Assembly (NCBI RefSeq): GCF_001692325.1
Contig: NZ_LXKN01000002.1
Coordinates: 1 to 64,000, forward strand
DNA: 64,000 nt
Source of the DNA: Rhizobium sp. AC27/96
Lineage (GTDB): Bacteria; Pseudomonadota; Alphaproteobacteria; Rhizobiales; Rhizobiaceae
Direction: 5' to 3'
Shown here in pieces: positions 46,239-55,993 of the stretch (position 1 is its first letter; each line of letters begins with the position of its first letter). A program made the translations under genes and the position numbers. Below the pieces are notes generated by a model that was given only the letters and a program-made list of their open reading frames with translations, was not told where the DNA came from and did not search any database.

Positions 46239-47636
46239 TCACGCGGATTCTGTTTGCGAACGCAACAGAATATAGAAGCGTGTGCACAGCATCACAGCTG
46301 CCGAGGCAAGGCCGAGCAGGAACCCGAACCATATGCCGATGCCGCCGAAGCCGAACGGAAAGGCAAACAGCCACGCAAGGAAAAAGCCGATCGGCCAATA
46401 GGCGATCAGTGCCATGATCATCGGCACGCGCGCGTCCTTCAGACCGCGCAGCAGGCCGCTGGCGATCGCCTGCAGACCATCGACCAGCTGGAAGAGGCCA
46501 GCCACCATGATCAACGGCGCCGCATAGGCAAGCACCTTCGGCGCATCCGCTGAGGTGACATCGACATACCAGCTTCCCAGCCATGTCGGCACGGTGGCGA
46601 AAAGGATGCTGCCAAAGACCGAGATCACGCTCGAAACGACAAGCACCACGATCGCCGCGCGCTTGAGACCGAAAAGATCGCCCTGCCCGTGCGCAACGCC
46701 CACCCGTACCGTTGCCGCCTGGCTGAGGCCGAGCGGGATCATGAAGGCCATCGACGCCCATTGAAGTGCGATGCCATGGGCTGCCAACTCGATCGTGCCG
46801 ATCTGTCCCATCAACAACGATGCCGCCGTGAACAGGCTAACCTCCGCGAGAACCGTGATGCTGATCGGAAAGCCCAACCGAATGACGTCCCACAGAGCGT
46901 GCCAATCCGGGCGCCAGAGATGGACGAAAATCTCGTAGCGGCGCGTTTCCTCATGGCTCTGCACATAGAAGATGATGAAAATCAATCCGGCCGTCTGCAC
47001 GGCAACAGAGACGATGGCCGCCCCATGCAGCCCCATAGCCGGCAGGCCGAAATGACCGAGCACCAGAATATAGGCAAGCACGGCATTCATCACGAGCATG
47101 GCAATCGTGACTTTGAGGATGATGGCGGCATGACCGATGGCGCTGACCAACGCACGGATAACGTTGTAGAGCAACCCGGGCAGCACGGCGAAGTGGCCAA
47201 TGGCGATATAGCCGCTGGCCAACCGCGCCACCTCGGGCTTTTGTCCCGCCGCAAGAAGGATCTGCTCCGAATAAAGAAAGGCCGGCTGCGCCAACAGCCA
47301 ATAGGCTGTCACGACCCACAGACCCATGCGCAAGGCGCGGCGCACAGACGCCACATCGCCCTTGCCATAGGCTTGCGCCACCAGCGGCACCACGGCGATG
47401 GAGAAGCCGGCGCCGAAAATCAGAATCGTGAACAGGAACTGCGCAGAGAGCACCATCGCAGCCAGTTGCTCGGCACCAAGCCGGCCGACGATCATCACGT
47501 CGGTGGTATTGATGCCAAGCTGCGCCAACTGCGCGCCGATCAACGGTATGCCGAGCGCAAGGGTCGCACGGATATGTGCAGACCACGAATTATTGTTGTC
47601 ATGCGCGTATGGGCGCGCAGCTAGCGGCATATCCAT
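46239..47636 (-). CDS. MATE-family multidrug efflux transporter
   Basis: The 465-aa protein has twelve hydrophobic segments and the MATE/NorM pattern (LGIPLIGAQLAQLGINTTDVMIVGRLGAEQLAA; GFPISITVLAEVSLFTAASLLMGQIG). It exports cationic compounds using Na+ or H+ gradients. ATGs at 47636 and 47630 are both possible. Confidence 0.9.
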   Translation of the reverse strand: MDMPLAARPYAHDNNNSWSAHIRATLALGIPLIGAQLAQLGINTTDVMIVGRLGAEQLAAMVLSAQFLFTILIFGAGFSIAVVPLVAQAYGKGDVASVRRALRMGLWVVTAYWLLAQPAFLYSEQILLAAGQKPEVARLASGYIAIGHFAVLPGLLYNVIRALVSAIGHAAIILKVTIAMLVMNAVLAYILVLGHFGLPAMGLHGAAIVSVAVQTAGLIFIIFYVQSHEETRRYEIFVHLWRPDWHALWDVIRLGFPISITVLAEVSLFTAASLLMGQIGTIELAAHGIALQWASMAFMIPLGLSQAATVRVGVAHGQGDLFGLKRAAIVVLVVSSVISVFGSILFATVPTWLGSWYVDVTSADAPKVLAYAAPLIMVAGLFQLVDGLQAIASGLLRGLKDARVPMIMALIAYWPIGFFLAWLFAFPFGFGGIGIWFGFLLGLASAAVMLCTRFYILLRSQTESA

Positions 47637-47750
47637 GATGAAAACTCGATTTCTAGAATCGCGCGAACCGCCCTACCCAAGGGTGCGCAATGCTGCGGCC
47701 ATACCGCAAGTTGGGCTAAAAAGCCAGTCGGCAAGCCCATAGTGCTAAAG

Positions 47751-47783
47751 AATTCATCAGGACATCAAAATATCTGATGAATT
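47751..47783 (-). terminator. Hairpin after the TetA-like gene
   Basis: AATTCATCAG pairs with CTGATGAATT (10 bp) just after the minus-strand stop; a T-rich TTCTTTAG-like tail follows on that strand. Confidence 0.55.
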
Positions 47784-47784
47784 T

Positions 47785-49041
47785 TTAGGCCGCCTCGCCC
47801 GCCTCTGACTGCACCGCTACCTTCGGCTCGGTCTTGCGAACCTTTGTCAGCAGAACGAAAAGCGCAGTCGCCACCAGAATTGCACCCATGATGAAGGGGG
47901 CGCCGGCAAAAACAACCGGTGCCGTGGGCGCGGTGTAGTATTGAAACAGATATGGAAAGAGCAAGGGGCCGACGATCGCGGTGATACTCGTCAAGCTACC
48001 GAGCGCGCCCTGCAACTCGCCCTGCGCCGAAGGCGGCACCTTGCTGGCAGCGATGGAACGTAGCGGCGCATCTGCGACGTTTTCGATGACGGTCAGGACG
48101 ACGACGGCATAGACCATCCACCCTTGCCAGGCGAAAGCATATCCCATCAACCCGAGACAGGAAAACGCCAAACCGAGCAAAGCGGTCTTCCATTCGCCAA
48201 GCACAGGCACCAGACGAGGCAGAACCAGCCCCATGACGATGGCCGCTCCGATACCGTACACGCTAAGCGAAAAGCCGATCTGTCCCTCACTCCAATTATA
48301 GCGATAGGAAGTGACGAAGGACCACACAGCCGGGTAGACGCCATGCGCCAGCCAGTTCAGGAACATGACGACGCAGACCCAGCCGATACCCTGGTAGCGT
48401 CTTATCTGCGTGAGTGCACCGAACGGATTGGCCCGCCAGATCTCGAAGGGGCGACGATGCTTCGCATCCAGCGTTTCCGGCAGCAGGAAATAGGCGCCGA
48501 CAAAATTCAGGAATGCCAAGGCGGCTGCGCCGTAGAAGGGAACGCGAGGGCCGAATTCACCGAGAAAGCCGCCGATCACGGGACCAAGCACAAAGCCGAC
48601 GCCGAAGGCCATGCCGATCAGGCCGAAATTCTTGGCGCGGTTCTCATCATTGCTGATATCGGCAATATAGGCGGAACAGGTCGAGAAGCTTGCACCGCTG
48701 ATGCCGGCAAGAATGCGGCCCACGAACAGCATCCAGTAGGTGCCGGCGATCGCGCAGATGAAATTGTCGATCGCGAATGTCAGTACCGAAGCGAGCAGCA
48801 ACGGACGGCGACCGAAGCGGTCGCTCAGATTGCCGATCAGCGGCGAAAACAGGAACTGCATCCCCGCATAGGCCAGCAACAGCCAGCCCCCTTCGGTGGC
48901 GGCGGTACTGACCGACGCGCCCGTCAGCTCTTCCAGATACTTCGGCATGACCGGCATGATGATCGCAATGCCGATGACATCGAGGAAGAGAATGAGGAAG
49001 ACGAGGAACAGGCCACGCCGTGCGAATTTCTGATCGATCAT
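47785..49041 (-). CDS. TetA-like MFS exporter
   Basis: A 418-aa 12-helix MFS protein close to the tetracycline-exporter group: [19 protein letters not shown], the loop motif [17 protein letters not shown] and [20 protein letters not shown]. Resemblance to TetA/Tcr proteins is clear, but such chromosomal homologues may export other compounds, and no tetR neighbour is present. The ATG at 49041 matches the family start; the longer frame is leader. Confidence 0.82.
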   Translation of the reverse strand: MIDQKFARRGLFLVFLILFLDVIGIAIIMPVMPKYLEELTGASVSTAATEGGWLLLAYAGMQFLFSPLIGNLSDRFGRRPLLLASVLTFAIDNFICAIAGTYWMLFVGRILAGISGASFSTCSAYIADISNDENRAKNFGLIGMAFGVGFVLGPVIGGFLGEFGPRVPFYGAAALAFLNFVGAYFLLPETLDAKHRRPFEIWRANPFGALTQIRRYQGIGWVCVVMFLNWLAHGVYPAVWSFVTSYRYNWSEGQIGFSLSVYGIGAAIVMGLVLPRLVPVLGEWKTALLGLAFSCLGLMGYAFAWQGWMVYAVVVLTVIENVADAPLRSIAASKVPPSAQGELQGALGSLTSITAIVGPLLFPYLFQYYTAPTAPVVFAGAPFIMGAILVATALFVLLTKVRKTEPKVAVQSEAGEAA

Positions 49042-49198
49042 GGAGTTGCCTTTAAGGCTCCATCTCCATGAAAGAGACAGAACGTGAACGAAAAATAGGA
49101 ATGTTCCCATACATAAAGATTTTGGCAGAAACAATCCGTGAACGCTTCAATCTTATTGATTTATTGACCGCTTTTTTTGATCCTCGACCCAAAAGCGA

Positions 49199-50110
49199 CT
49201 ATCGACCGCGATTGCGCCGCTGCTCGCGATTGAGGAAATCCACGAAGGCTCGAAGCGGCGTCGGCATGTGCCGGCGGCTGGCATAATAAAGAAACGGACC
49301 CGAGAAATCCGTGTCCCATTCCTCCAGGATCGGCACCAGCTCGCCGCTGGCGATCTGTGGTGCCAGGAACTCCCGAAAGGTTCTGATGATGCCGAGGCCG
49401 GCCACCGCCGCGCTGCGCTCGATCTCGATCGAATTCGAGGCGATGACCATCGTGGGAGCAATGAACAATGTCTCGCCATTGCGCTCGAACTCCCAGGGCA
49501 AGATGGAGCCGCCAAGGAAGCGATGGCGGATGCAGCGATGCTCAAGTATGTCCCGCGGATGCTCCGGGATACCATGCGCCGCAAGATAGTCCGGCGCAGC
49601 GGCCGTCACGTAGCATTGCCGCCGTGGCCCGATCGGCACGGCGATCATGTCCTTTTCCAGCCTTTCGTCATAGCGAATGCCGGCATCATAGCCGGCTGCC
49701 ACCACATCGATAAAACTGTCTTCCGCAACGATCTCGACGGAAACCGCCGGATATTCGAGCAGGAATCGATTGATGATGTCGGGCATGACGACCATGGCGG
49801 CAACGGTTGGCACATTCAGGCGCAAGGTCCCGCCGACGCTGTCGCGAAAGCTGTTGATGTCGTCGAGCGCCAGGGTGATCTCGCTCATTGCCGGCGTCAG
49901 GCGCTCCATCAGCCGCTCGCCAGCTTCGGTTGGCGTGACGCTGCGCGTCGTGCGGTTGAGCAGACGCACGCCAAGCCGCTCCTCCAGCCGCCGAACCGCC
50001 TCGCTCAAGGATGAAGCGGATACGCGCCGCTTGCGCGCCGCCTCGCGAAAGCTGCGTTCGCGGGCAACGGCAGTGAAGGCGACGAGATCGGCCAAGGGCA
50101 AGTCATCCAT
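49199..50110 (-). CDS. LysR-family regulator divergent from an aldo-keto reductase
   Basis: A 303-aa LysR protein: [64 protein letters not shown] is the DNA-binding domain. The divergent gene encodes an aldo-keto reductase, so local control of that gene is likely. ATG at 50110 preferred over a TTG 5 codons upstream. Confidence 0.88.
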   Translation of the reverse strand: MDDLPLADLVAFTAVARERSFREAARKRRVSASSLSEAVRRLEERLGVRLLNRTTRSVTPTEAGERLMERLTPAMSEITLALDDINSFRDSVGGTLRLNVPTVAAMVVMPDIINRFLLEYPAVSVEIVAEDSFIDVVAAGYDAGIRYDERLEKDMIAVPIGPRRQCYVTAAAPDYLAAHGIPEHPRDILEHRCIRHRFLGGSILPWEFERNGETLFIAPTMVIASNSIEIERSAAVAGLGIIRTFREFLAPQIASGELVPILEEWDTDFSGPFLYYASRRHMPTPLRAFVDFLNREQRRNRGR

Positions 50111-50233
50111 TGTGCAAAATTCCAAACGACCTGTTTCGATTTACTCGGATTATCGCACAAAGAGCAACGGAGTAAACAATCCCATCAGATCCAGTTGAAG
50201 CTGAGCTATGCTTCCCATCGAAGGAGAACCGCT

Positions 50234-51226
<993 letters not shown>

Positions 51227-51240
51227 GGAATAAGAGTTGC

Positions 51241-51266
51241 ACCCGCTCCCATGATCGGGAGCGGGT
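51241..51266. terminator. Bidirectional hairpin between convergent genes
   Basis: ACCCGCTCCC pairs with GGGAGCGGGT (10 bp, 6-base loop) between the aldo-keto reductase stop and the zinc-peptidase stop. Followed by GTCAAAAA, so it serves either direction. Confidence 0.65.
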
Positions 51267-51274
51267 GTCAAAAA

Positions 51275-52189
51275 TCAGACCGGATTGTTCAAGGTATCGC
51301 AATCGGTGAGCTTGCCGGAATCGAAGCCCTGCTTGAACCACTTCATGCGCTGTGCCGAGGTACCGTGGTTGAAGCTGTCAGGAACGACATAGCCCTGGCT
51401 GCGCTTCTGCAGCGTATCGTCGCCGATCTGCTGGGCAGCGTTTAGAGCCTCCTCCAGATCGCCGGCCTGCAGGATGCCTTTCTGCTGGGTGAACTTGCCC
51501 CAGATGCCGGCAAAGCAATCCGCCTGCAGCTCGATGCGCACCGACATCTTGTTGGCATCCACTTCGCTCATGTTCCGGCGGGCCTGATTGAACTTCGGCA
51601 GGATGCCGAGCTGATCCTGAACGTGATGACCGACTTCATGCGCGATGACATAGGCCTGCGCGAAATCGCCGGATGCGCCGAACTGATCCTTCATCTGCTG
51701 GAAGAAGGCCATGTCGAGATAGATCTTCTGATCGCTTGGGCAATAGAAAGGCCCGGTCGCGGCCGAAGCCTGTCCGCAAGCCGAAGGGAAGCTGCCCGAA
51801 AACAGCACCAGCTTCGGATCGGTATAGGTCTGGCCCATCGACTTGAAGATGCCGGTCCAGGTATCCTCCGTATCGGCGAGAACAGTCGCAACAAACTGTT
51901 TCATCTCGTCATTGGCGGGCTGGCCGTTGCTCCCGGCAGATGTGCTCTGCTGATATCCCGAGCCGCCGCCGAGGACGCCGCTCTGCTGCAGCAAGCCCAT
52001 AACGTCGACGCCCATGGCTCTCAGCACCAGGAAGATCACCACCAGAATGATGATTGTGCGAAGGCTCAAACCGCCGCCGCCCAACCCGCCGCCGGGAAAG
52101 CGAAAGCCGCCGCCACCGCCGCCACTCATGGGCGATGAGCCACGCTCGTCCTCGATATTGTCGGATTGCCGACGCCCCTTCCAATCCAT
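51275..52189 (-). CDS. Neutral zinc metallopeptidase, YpfJ family
   Basis: A 304-aa protein: glycine-rich N-terminus, one transmembrane helix (TIIILVVIFLVLRAMGV, about 45-61) and a periplasmic zinc peptidase domain with HEVGHHVQ (184-191) and a C-terminal SQGYVVPDSFNHGTSAQRMKWFKQGFDSG. AGGAGGTG precedes the ATG. Family function poorly known. Confidence 0.9.
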   Translation of the reverse strand: MDWKGRRQSDNIEDERGSSPMSGGGGGGFRFPGGGLGGGGLSLRTIIILVVIFLVLRAMGVDVMGLLQQSGVLGGGSGYQQSTSAGSNGQPANDEMKQFVATVLADTEDTWTGIFKSMGQTYTDPKLVLFSGSFPSACGQASAATGPFYCPSDQKIYLDMAFFQQMKDQFGASGDFAQAYVIAHEVGHHVQDQLGILPKFNQARRNMSEVDANKMSVRIELQADCFAGIWGKFTQQKGILQAGDLEEALNAAQQIGDDTLQKRSQGYVVPDSFNHGTSAQRMKWFKQGFDSGKLTDCDTLNNPV

Positions 52190-52283
52190 GATTGCACCTC
52201 CTGGCGATGCCTGAAACCAAAGTCCCTTAAAGCACTTATATATCCAGGAAGCGGCGCAACGCCAGTTGGCTATCGACAGAACC

Positions 52284-52775
52284 TCAGCTTAACCGCCGCC
52301 GGGGCCGCATTTCTCTATACACACCCCATAGAAGAGCCATAGCAATGACTGCGACGACGACAAGCGGCGCAATTTCGTCGCCGCCGAAAGCCACCTTGTT
52401 CATGATGCGGCCCGGGAGGAACGTAAATAATCCCGCGCCGACGATGCCGCCAAAATAAAGGCCTCTGACGATGCGCTTATGCGCCGCGATATTGTGCCTG
52501 CGCGCATTGACGATCGCCCCCCAGCAGCCGAATAGAACGAATACCGAGAGCAGATGAATGGGGCTGAAACCATAAAAGAGGTTGATCTGGTGAATGAAGA
52601 AGCTCGACAGCGCCGTAATCACCATCAGGCATAACCATATTTTGCCGAGCAACCGATGTCTCGGCGTCCCCTTCGGCCTCAGAAGAAGATAGGCACCGAG
52701 CAGGGCAGCGGGAACGACTGCCGCAACGTGAATCTGGATTGCGAATGGGGCATCAAAAAGCGGATCGAGAGTCAT
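52284..52775 (-). CDS. DUF2306 membrane protein
   Basis: A 163-aa protein with four to five hydrophobic helices; FAIQIHVAAVVPAALLGAYLLLRPKGTPRHRLLGK and SFFIHQINLFYGFSPIHLLSV are typical of DUF2306, with several histidines in the membrane suggesting metal or heme contact. Divergent from the LytTR regulator. Confidence 0.8.
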   Translation of the reverse strand: MTLDPLFDAPFAIQIHVAAVVPAALLGAYLLLRPKGTPRHRLLGKIWLCLMVITALSSFFIHQINLFYGFSPIHLLSVFVLFGCWGAIVNARRHNIAAHKRIVRGLYFGGIVGAGLFTFLPGRIMNKVAFGGDEIAPLVVVAVIAMALLWGVYREMRPRRRLS

Positions 52776-52860
52776 GGCGGCATCCGGTTGAGTTTGCCGA
52801 GCCTTTCCGCGATATTATCCTCCTCTCAATCGAATTTGCGCGAAAGAACGGGAAAATTTC

Positions 52861-53691
52861 GTGGATCACACCTTTCTGCAATCCACGCTTCGCGAATTGC
52901 AGGTCTTCCAGCGTTCACCGAGATTCTGGGCGACCTTCGTCGCAATCGTCCTGATCTTCGCCATATCAGGCCCATACGGCACCTTTGCGCGGCTGATGCC
53001 GGGCGCCCGGCTCGGCTATTGGCTGGCCCTGCATGCGATGGCCTGGTCGATAGCCATCCTCTTCTCCGTTGCGGCCGAAATACTCCTGCGTGAGCGGATG
53101 ACGAGCATGTTCGCCCGGATGATGACCGGCTCCATCATCGCCGCACTGCCGATCGGCTTCGGCATCGGGCTCGTCGACCTGGCATTCTTCGGCACGGTAC
53201 CCACCCTGGCAAGCAGCCTGCGGCAGGCCCTGAGTTCGATCCCGCTTTGCTTTCTCTTCTGCCTTTTGACCTATCTGACAATGCACCAGCAAATCGCAAT
53301 AGCAGCCGAAAGGCCAACTGGCGCGCAGCCAGCGCCTTCTGCCGCAAAGATGGCTGAGATTAAGCAACAGTCTTCACAGCCACCGATCCTCTCACGTCTG
53401 AAACCGGAAAATCGGGGAGCGCTCATACGCCTTTCCGTTCGCGACCACTATACCGAGGTCGTCACGAGCCGCGGGCGCGAACTGATCCTGCTGCGATTCG
53501 GCGATGCGCTGATGGAAATCGGCGATACCGAAGGCTTGCGCCTGCATCGATCCCATTGGATCGCCGCCGATCATGTCGCCGGTTTGAAACGCGACAACGG
53601 CAAGCTTTTCGTCCTGACACACGACGGCTTGGAGATGCCCGTGAGCCGTCCCTATGCGGATGCGGTCCGGCATCGTTTCGGCCAGCAATAG
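52861..53691 (+). CDS. Membrane-anchored LytTR-family transcriptional regulator
   Basis: A 276-aa protein beginning with GTG. Four transmembrane helices lie in the first 140 residues, followed by a linker and a C-terminal LytTR DNA-binding domain (IRLSVRDHYTEVVTSRGRELILLRFGDALMEI … LRLHRSHWIAADHVAGLKRDNGKLFVLTHDGLEMPVSRPYADAVRHRF). The divergent DUF2306 gene is its probable target, an arrangement seen for other LytTR membrane regulators. Confidence 0.88.
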   Translation: MDHTFLQSTLRELQVFQRSPRFWATFVAIVLIFAISGPYGTFARLMPGARLGYWLALHAMAWSIAILFSVAAEILLRERMTSMFARMMTGSIIAALPIGFGIGLVDLAFFGTVPTLASSLRQALSSIPLCFLFCLLTYLTMHQQIAIAAERPTGAQPAPSAAKMAEIKQQSSQPPILSRLKPENRGALIRLSVRDHYTEVVTSRGRELILLRFGDALMEIGDTEGLRLHRSHWIAADHVAGLKRDNGKLFVLTHDGLEMPVSRPYADAVRHRFGQQ

Positions 53692-54000
53692 TCGAGCTGC
53701 CGGCGCACGGGGATAAAAGCGGCTCGCCTCCCCCGGACATGGAGCGTCGCCAAAACTTGTGAAACCGCGAAAGACATTCTTTACGGTCGCAACCATTGGT
53801 CTAAAAAAATCCGGCAAAACGCACGCATACGTTCTTTAAATCAGGCCGATTTACACCTAACTGTTTTGTCGAGCCCATATTCCTTACGTTGAAATCTTTG
53901 CTCATGTGAACAGCCGCACCCGTGTGTCTTGCGGCCGATAGACGTGTGCGGGCAACGTGCGAAATATCCGGCTGCGAAGGCGCAAGGCGCAGGGGGTTTT
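53692..54000. other. Intergenic region before the DUF1190-GspS pair
   Basis: About 310 bp with AT-rich stretches around 53800-53890 that fit a promoter for the rightward pair. No gene or RNA is supported. Confidence 0.45.
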
Positions 54001-54591
54001 ATGAAGCGATCGATGAGTGTGTCGCTGCTGCTCATGGGAACAGCGGCATTGTCGGGCTGCGGCCAGAAAGAAGATAAGGTTCAGATCTATAAGGATGTCG
54101 ATGCCTGCGTCGCGGGCGAACTCTTTTCCGCCGACGAATGCCGATCCCAGTTTGCCGCTGCCGAGACGGAGCGCGAGCGTAACGCGCCCGCCTACGAGAC
54201 GGTGGCGAATTGTGAAAAGGATTATGGCGCCGACAAGTGCCAACCGACAACCACCGCACATCAGGCCGGTACCGGCCACTTCATTCCCTTGCTGGCCGGT
54301 TATCTTGTCGGCAGCGCCACCAGAACGCTCGACACGCAAGCGCTTTACCAGCCGCGTGGGAGCAGCGACTTTCGAACGGCGACGGGTCGCAGCTTTGCAA
54401 ACGGCATGCTGCTTGGAAAGACAAACTATGCAGCAAAGAAGAAGGACGACGATACACAAACCTCATCTTCGGGTGGCAGCGGTGGCGGCTCTCATGGTTC
54501 CTGGGGGTCGTCTTCGGAGCGTTCGACGCGCTCGACCAGTTCGGTAGAGCGCGGCGGCTGGGGTTTTCGCGGCTTCCATCTTTCGGGTTAA
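54001..54591 (+). CDS. DUF1190 lipoprotein (YgiB-like)
   Basis: A 196-aa protein with a lipoprotein signal (MKRSMSVSLLLMGTAALSGC, lipobox LSGC), a cysteine-containing DUF1190 region (YKDVDACVAGELFSADECRSQF, CEKDYGADKCQP) and a serine/glycine-rich tail. In E. coli ygiB and ygiC are likewise adjacent. The ATG at 54001 starts the signal peptide; a longer frame upstream is not supported. It ends 11 bp before the GspS-like gene. Confidence 0.82.
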   Translation: MKRSMSVSLLLMGTAALSGCGQKEDKVQIYKDVDACVAGELFSADECRSQFAAAETERERNAPAYETVANCEKDYGADKCQPTTTAHQAGTGHFIPLLAGYLVGSATRTLDTQALYQPRGSSDFRTATGRSFANGMLLGKTNYAAKKKDDDTQTSSSGGSGGGSHGSWGSSSERSTRSTSSVERGGWGFRGFHLSG

Positions 54592-54602
54592 CGGGTAGGC
54601 AG

Positions 54603-55772
54603 ATGAAACGGGTTTTCATGAACGAGCGACCGGATTGGAAAGCCGATGCCGAGAGCTGCGGCTTCACCATCCACTCCATGTATGGTCAACGCTATTGGGA
54701 CGAGCGGCACGCCTACGTCTTCAGCCTCGAAGAGGTGGAGACGAAGCTCGAAGATCCCACGGCTGTCCTGCTGGAAATGTGCTATGCGGCCGTCGAAAGG
54801 ATCGCCCTGGATGGCGAACTGATGCGCCGCATGGCCATTCCGCGGGTCTATCACGATGCCGTACTGCGCTCCTGGCGCAATCGCGAACACGATCTCTATG
54901 GCCGATTCGACCTCTCCTATGATGGAGACGGTCCGGCAAAGCTGCTCGAATTCAATGCCGACACGCCGACCAGCCTGTTTGAAAGTGCAGTCTTTCAATG
55001 GCGCTGGCTGGAGGACATGAAGCAACGAGGCGAGCTTCCGCCCTCGGCGGATCAGTTCAACTCCGTGCATGAGCGTCTAGTGGATGCCATACGCATCCTT
55101 GCCGGACCCTCGCGGCGCATCCACTTCGCCGGCATGCTGGAATCCGAGGAAGACCTCGTGACCTTGAACTATCTGGTCGATTGCGCCGTGCAGGCCGGCT
55201 GCAAGACGAAACTGATCGCCATGCCGGATATCGGCGTCGACGACAAACATTGGCTGATCGATCTTCAGGACCAGCGCATCGACTGCTTGTTCAAGCTTTA
55301 CCCACTGGAAGACATGGTACGCGAACCTTTCGGTCGCCATCTGCCGATCACACCGACGCGGGTAGTCGAGCCGCTCTGGAAACTGACACTATCCAACAAG
55401 GGGCTATTGCCAGTGCTGTGGGAGATGTTCCCTGGCCATGAAAATCTGTTGCCCGCCTATTTCGAGGACGACCCACGCGTAAGCGATCTGGGGGATCGCT
55501 ATGTCCGTAAACCGTTGCTATCCCGCGAAGGCGCGAATGTGACGCTCGTCAACCACGAAGCTGGCGCCGGCACGTATCATGTTGAAGGCCCTTACGGCGA
55601 AGAAGGCTATATAAGGCAGGCATTGCACCTGCTCCCCCGTTTCAGTGAGGATTGGACGGTCATCGGATCCTGGATCGTCGCCGGCCAGCCCGCGGGTATT
55701 GGCATTCGCGAGGACGATACGCCCGTCACTCGCGATACCTCGCGCTTCGTGCCCCATTATATAGAAGGCTGA
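54603..55772 (+). CDS. Glutathionylspermidine-synthase-like ATP-grasp protein (YgiC-like)
   Basis: A 389-aa protein of the GSP_synth family: GRFDLSYDGDGPAKLLEFNADTPTSLFESAVFQWRW is the substrate/ATP site and YVRKPLLSREGANVTL with SWIVAGQPAGIGIREDD completes the ATP-grasp core. YgiC-like proteins lack the amidase half and do not necessarily make glutathionylspermidine; they probably ligate a peptide. The ATG at 54603 follows GGTAGGC. Operon with the DUF1190 gene. Confidence 0.88.
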   Translation: MKRVFMNERPDWKADAESCGFTIHSMYGQRYWDERHAYVFSLEEVETKLEDPTAVLLEMCYAAVERIALDGELMRRMAIPRVYHDAVLRSWRNREHDLYGRFDLSYDGDGPAKLLEFNADTPTSLFESAVFQWRWLEDMKQRGELPPSADQFNSVHERLVDAIRILAGPSRRIHFAGMLESEEDLVTLNYLVDCAVQAGCKTKLIAMPDIGVDDKHWLIDLQDQRIDCLFKLYPLEDMVREPFGRHLPITPTRVVEPLWKLTLSNKGLLPVLWEMFPGHENLLPAYFEDDPRVSDLGDRYVRKPLLSREGANVTLVNHEAGAGTYHVEGPYGEEGYIRQALHLLPRFSEDWTVIGSWIVAGQPAGIGIREDDTPVTRDTSRFVPHYIEG

Positions 55773-55932
55773 TGATCCGCTGCCCAAAAAGCGGGCGTCA
55801 CCCCTCACGAATTCATAGAGTCATGAAGCGTGCAAGCCGAATTCCTGTCGATTCCGCGATTTATGGGGTTCCGTTTACAAATACATTTGCCTATAAGCCG
55901 CTTCTAGCCTGAAAAGATTTGTCTATGCGCGC

Positions 55933-55965
55933 CCGGCCGGTGATCTCCCACCCTGGCCGGTTTTT
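55933..55965 (+). terminator. Candidate transcription attenuator in the carB leader
   Basis: CCGGCC (55933-55938) pairs with GGCCGG (55955-55960), followed directly by TTTTT. GCGCG before and CGCGC after the T-run can form an alternative outer stem. The hairpin is 28 bp upstream of the carB ATG. It is either the terminator of the upstream pair or a leader attenuator. Confidence 0.6.
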
Positions 55966-55993
55966 CGCGCAACAAAAAAACGGATGTGAGCCC

